Of a stretch of DNA of 7,550 nucleotides, positions 5,351 through 7,550 are shown piece by piece. This DNA comes from Methanomicrobiales archaeon (lineage in GTDB: Archaea; Halobacteriota; Methanomicrobia; Methanomicrobiales; Methanospirillaceae), in assembly GCA_022841205.1 (NCBI GenBank), contig JALHCK010000031.1, forward strand, positions 1 to 7,550, read 5' to 3'. The position numbers and the translations under genes are program-made. The notes under the pieces are model-generated. The model saw nothing but the letters and a program-made list of their open reading frames with translations. It did not search any database and was not told the origin of the DNA. The number at the start of each line of letters is the position of its first letter. Position 1 is the first letter of the stretch.

Positions 5351-6307
5351 ATGAAAGCAATGAAATTTAGAGCCGTCCTGCTGGCACTGCTGCTGGCGGG
5401 AATGGCGATGGTATCGTGTGTGAGCGCAATAGAAAAACCAGTTGGATTACCTGAACCGATCATTGAGAAACCAGAATTTTCTCTGGATAATCCAATCATT
5501 CCCGAAGAAGATTATGTTGCAGTTCTTGATGTCATCAAGTCTGGTAACCTTTCGGAAGAAGAAAAAGAATCTTTGATTACTGCTTTGGATGAAATATGGA
5601 GTAGCCAGTCAAATATGAATAACCAAGAAAAAGAAACTATAATCAAAAAAGCAAAAGATATCGTATTGCAAAATAAGCCGTATTACCCTGATGAAGAGAT
5701 CAAATGGGGTTATGATCCACATACAGACATCGCTAAGCGGGCTGGAGAAGAAATGTTCTTATCCTCAATGAACTGTCAGACTCTGCATGATTATGCCGAC
5801 GATCCTGATTACTGGGGGCAACCTTTTTACGAACATGATTGGTTTATTCAACTTCAAACAGGAGGTGCGCCGTATTGGACGAAATACTATGCCGATCAAG
5901 CACGTGGTTTCATAAAAGAATGGGGAGATGAAACAAATGGATTCAGAAAGCTTGCATATTCAATGCATTATATGACAGATTTATCCAATCCTACACACAC
6001 AGAGGCCAGCGATCGATCGTTGATCCTCCATGACCATTATGAAACATACCTGACAAATAATTGGATGTCTGGATGGGATTATTATACATGGGTCCAGCAG
6101 CACCCATATTACTACTACGAGATCACTGATCCAGAAGCAAGTGCAAAAAATGAAGCTGGCCTTTCAAATGGATATATGGATCACTTATGGTGGCATTATC
6201 TCCTCGGTAATTTTAATACCGACACATCAGTCCGTGATGACACAAGACAACTTCTTCGCTACACAGTAGCGTATGATATGGGCCTTATTGATTATGCTAC
6301 TAGATGA
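5351..6307 (+). CDS. Secreted zinc-dependent phospholipase C / P1-nuclease family enzyme
   Basis: 318 residues with a signal peptide (1-26) nearly identical to those at 1104 and 7401. A helical, acidic region (about 50-110) precedes the catalytic part. Likely zinc ligands of the phospholipase C/P1 nuclease superfamily are visible in order: Trp119 with His124 (WGYDPHTDI), Asp150/151 and His162 (YADDPDYW, YEHDW), His206-x3-Asp210-x5-His216 (HYMTDLSNPTH) and His227-x3-Glu231 (HDHYE). The H-D-H spacing equals that of Bacillus cereus phospholipase C; the W-to-H spacing of five is as in P1 nuclease, while the close His-x3-Glu favours the phospholipase side. It probably cleaves phosphate esters of lipids or nucleotides outside the cell. 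In known members the Trp is the mature N-terminus, so residues 27-118 may be a propeptide. The start at 5351 is preferred over in-frame upstream starts inside repeat B. Confidence 0.85.
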   Translation: MKAMKFRAVLLALLLAGMAMVSCVSAIEKPVGLPEPIIEKPEFSLDNPIIPEEDYVAVLDVIKSGNLSEEEKESLITALDEIWSSQSNMNNQEKETIIKKAKDIVLQNKPYYPDEEIKWGYDPHTDIAKRAGEEMFLSSMNCQTLHDYADDPDYWGQPFYEHDWFIQLQTGGAPYWTKYYADQARGFIKEWGDETNGFRKLAYSMHYMTDLSNPTHTEASDRSLILHDHYETYLTNNWMSGWDYYTWVQQHPYYYYEITDPEASAKNEAGLSNGYMDHLWWHYLLGNFNTDTSVRDDTRQLLRYTVAYDMGLIDYATR

Positions 6308-6315
6308 ACTTGGAA

Positions 6316-6326
6316 TTTTAAAAAAA
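6316..6326 (+). promoter_or_regulatory. Possible TATA element for the gene at 6373
   Basis: TTTTAAAAAAA lies about 52 bases before the ATG at 6373. A start about 25 bases downstream would leave a leader of roughly 25-30 bases carrying the GGGGGGAG ribosome site. It is the only AT-rich candidate in this 65-base gap. Confidence 0.35.
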
Positions 6327-6372
6327 GCCATCATCATTTAGGTTTTGATATAAGTTGGGGGGAGAAAGGCCC

Positions 6373-7098
6373 ATGAGGGAAAAAGGTAGATGGAGAGAAT
6401 GGGATCGTTCAATATGGATATTGGTCATTGTTATTGTTCTGGCAGGGGTATTTCTTCTCCATTATTTATTTCTCTGGATATTCTGGGTATATGGTCCTAT
6501 CAACCATCCTGGCGGATATAAATACGAAATTACAGTAACTGGTCTTTCCGATAAGACGGGGGGTAGTAATGGTACCTGGATAGCCATTCCCCTCCCCGTG
6601 AAATTGGACAATGCACAGATATTCCAGAGGGAGGACATCAATAACCGGACATTCGGCATCTGGACCTCATATCCGATCCCAATAAACGGAGGCACGATGG
6701 TCCGGTTCTCTACCCGTGAAAGAAACCTGACCGATATCCATGCGGTGTTCTACCGCGAGGAGGAAGGTGCGATGAACCGCGACCGGGAGCTTCTGGAAGG
6801 GATGAGCCCGGAGAGCGCGGAAGCTCCGACACCGTTTACCCGGTGGATCTATAATCAGAGTGCTCTGGAAGGTCCTGTGACACTGGTCATGATCGGACCC
6901 GGGATCGAACCGTCTCCGAATCGGTCGATCCTCACATTCGAGCTGCAGTTCTATGCCGGGGGAGGGACTGTAGCCAGTCAGGAGAGGGACTGGTACCGTT
7001 TAAGCATAGTGGAGAATATTCCTGGGAATATGACGGGGAGAATCCCTGTAAGAGTCCAGGCTGGAAAACACCTGAATAACGCATGGATTCCGTTTTAA
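6373..7098 (+). CDS. Membrane-anchored extracellular protein of unknown function
   Basis: 241 residues. A basic N-terminus (MREKGRWREWDR) is followed by one long hydrophobic segment (about 13-39), and the remaining 200 residues should be outside the cell, with sequons at NGT, NRT, NLT, NQS, NRS and NMT. The outer part has alternating strand-like stretches (YKYEITVTGL, GTWIAIPLPVKL, SILTFELQFYAG) suggesting a beta-rich fold; I recognise no family or active site and no cysteine is present. The ATG at 6373 has GGGGGGAG about eight bases upstream, better than the TTG at 6355. The last 33 bases and stop are shared with the relic at 602-637, so this gene was once duplicated in front of block A. It sits 65 bases after the zinc enzyme, so co-transcription with it is possible but not shown. 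Confidence 0.8.
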   Translation: MREKGRWREWDRSIWILVIVIVLAGVFLLHYLFLWIFWVYGPINHPGGYKYEITVTGLSDKTGGSNGTWIAIPLPVKLDNAQIFQREDINNRTFGIWTSYPIPINGGTMVRFSTRERNLTDIHAVFYREEEGAMNRDRELLEGMSPESAEAPTPFTRWIYNQSALEGPVTLVMIGPGIEPSPNRSILTFELQFYAGGGTVASQERDWYRLSIVENIPGNMTGRIPVRVQAGKHLNNAWIPF

Positions 7099-7340
7099 TG
7101 AATCGTGAATATGATCACACCCATGGTCTGTTGGGGATCGAGATGCAGACCGTGCTCATATACCGTCACGTGCCGTATTCCGAACCATTCTGCTGACAGT
7201 TCTGGATCTGGCACAGAGATCGTTTATGGGTCTGGGACCTATTAGCGTCGAAGGGGAGGAGAAGCCCCTCATCCCGACACAACATTCCGGAAGGGAAGAC
7301 GCTTTCCCTGCTGTCATGAATTCAGGCTCTGAATCGACGT
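7061..7340 (+). repeat. Repeat block A, copy 2 (partner at 601-911)
   Basis: It begins inside the 3' end of the 6373 gene and fills most of the 300-base gap before the gene at 7401. Bases 7066-7159 match 605-698 with one mismatch; the rest is similar with more changes and without the 31-base insertion of copy 1. The GGTCTG/CAGACC stem is kept (7125-7130, 7146-7151). From about 7341 to 7400 the sequence is unlike block B; it holds only the ribosome site of the next gene. Confidence 0.85.
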
Positions 7341-7400
7341 ATCGCGTGAGACCGGAAGGAGCGAAATCATGATATCAGAAGAGAATTGGAGGAAAAAAAG

Positions 7401-7550
7401 ATGAAGATAATGAAATTTTACACCGTTCTGCTGGCACTGCTGCTGGCAGGAATGGCGATGGTACCGTGCGTGAGCGCAACGGAAAAGATAAGCGAGCGCT
7501 TACCCAGTCAATGGGAAAAAGACCATACCGTACAGGTAACCCATGAGACA
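7401..7550 (+). CDS. Secreted protein, 5' part only (third copy of the shared signal peptide)
   Basis: Fifty codons are visible before the window ends. The first 26 residues (MKIMKFYTVLLALLLAGMAM then VPCVSA) are a signal peptide nearly the same as those at 1104 and 5351. The following residues (TEKISERLPSQWEKDHT) resemble neither of the other mature proteins, so no function can be given. The start has a much better ribosome site than the two relatives: TTGGAGG at 7386-7392, eight bases before the ATG, in place of their weak GAGAGTG. This gene follows block A directly and has no block B. Confidence 0.8.
   Translation, partial: MKIMKFYTVLLALLLAGMAMVPCVSATEKISERLPSQWEKDHTVQVTHET

Noticed and set aside
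1..7550. CRISPR array, tRNA or rRNA genes
   Set aside because: No regularly spaced short direct repeats and no cloverleaf or conserved rRNA segments were seen on either strand.

Overview
The window looks like an accessory, surface-protein region of a methanogenic archaeon, most likely a Methanoregula-like member of the Methanomicrobiales. This rests on the style of the secreted and membrane-anchored proteins (short Lys-rich starts, Leu/Ala-rich signal peptides, many N-x-S/T sequons), an archaeal LolA-like lipoprotein, AT-rich TATA-type promoter candidates, and moderate GC. No ribosomal, metabolic or marker gene is present, so the taxonomy is inference.

Layout on the + strand: the tail of a cut-off gene (1-50); a short membrane-anchored protein gene broken by a frame change (68-521); a decayed 3' end of a relative of the 6373 gene (537-637); a long non-coding stretch built of two repeat blocks, A (601-911) and B (925-1103); a secreted protein of unknown function (1104-2396) closely followed by a LolA-like lipoprotein (2417-3178); and a 47-residue membrane protein (3265-3408). 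An IS1595/ISXO2-type insertion sequence then lies on the minus strand (3423-4282). Right of it are a 47-codon 3' fragment (4290-4433) and an intact relative of the 68-521 gene (4457-4963). A second copy of block B (5149-5350) precedes a secreted zinc phospholipase C/P1-nuclease family enzyme (5351-6307). A membrane-anchored extracellular protein (6373-7098), a second copy of block A (7061-7340) and the start of a third secreted protein (7401-) close the window.

The main theme is duplication and reshuffling. The order 'gene ending in VTLHTAN, then short anchored protein, then leader block, then signal-peptide gene' occurs twice, and part of it a third time. Three secreted proteins share almost the same signal peptide although their mature parts look unrelated. 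Their upstream DNA is a mosaic: A+B before 1104, B only before 5351, A only before 7401. A 100-base stretch of B is identical in its two copies and contains several inverted repeats. The best reading is a locus where a leader plus signal-peptide module has been spread in front of different exported proteins, probably by recombination between repeats. The functions of most of these proteins are unknown; only the transposase, the LolA-like lipoprotein and the zinc enzyme can be placed in families.
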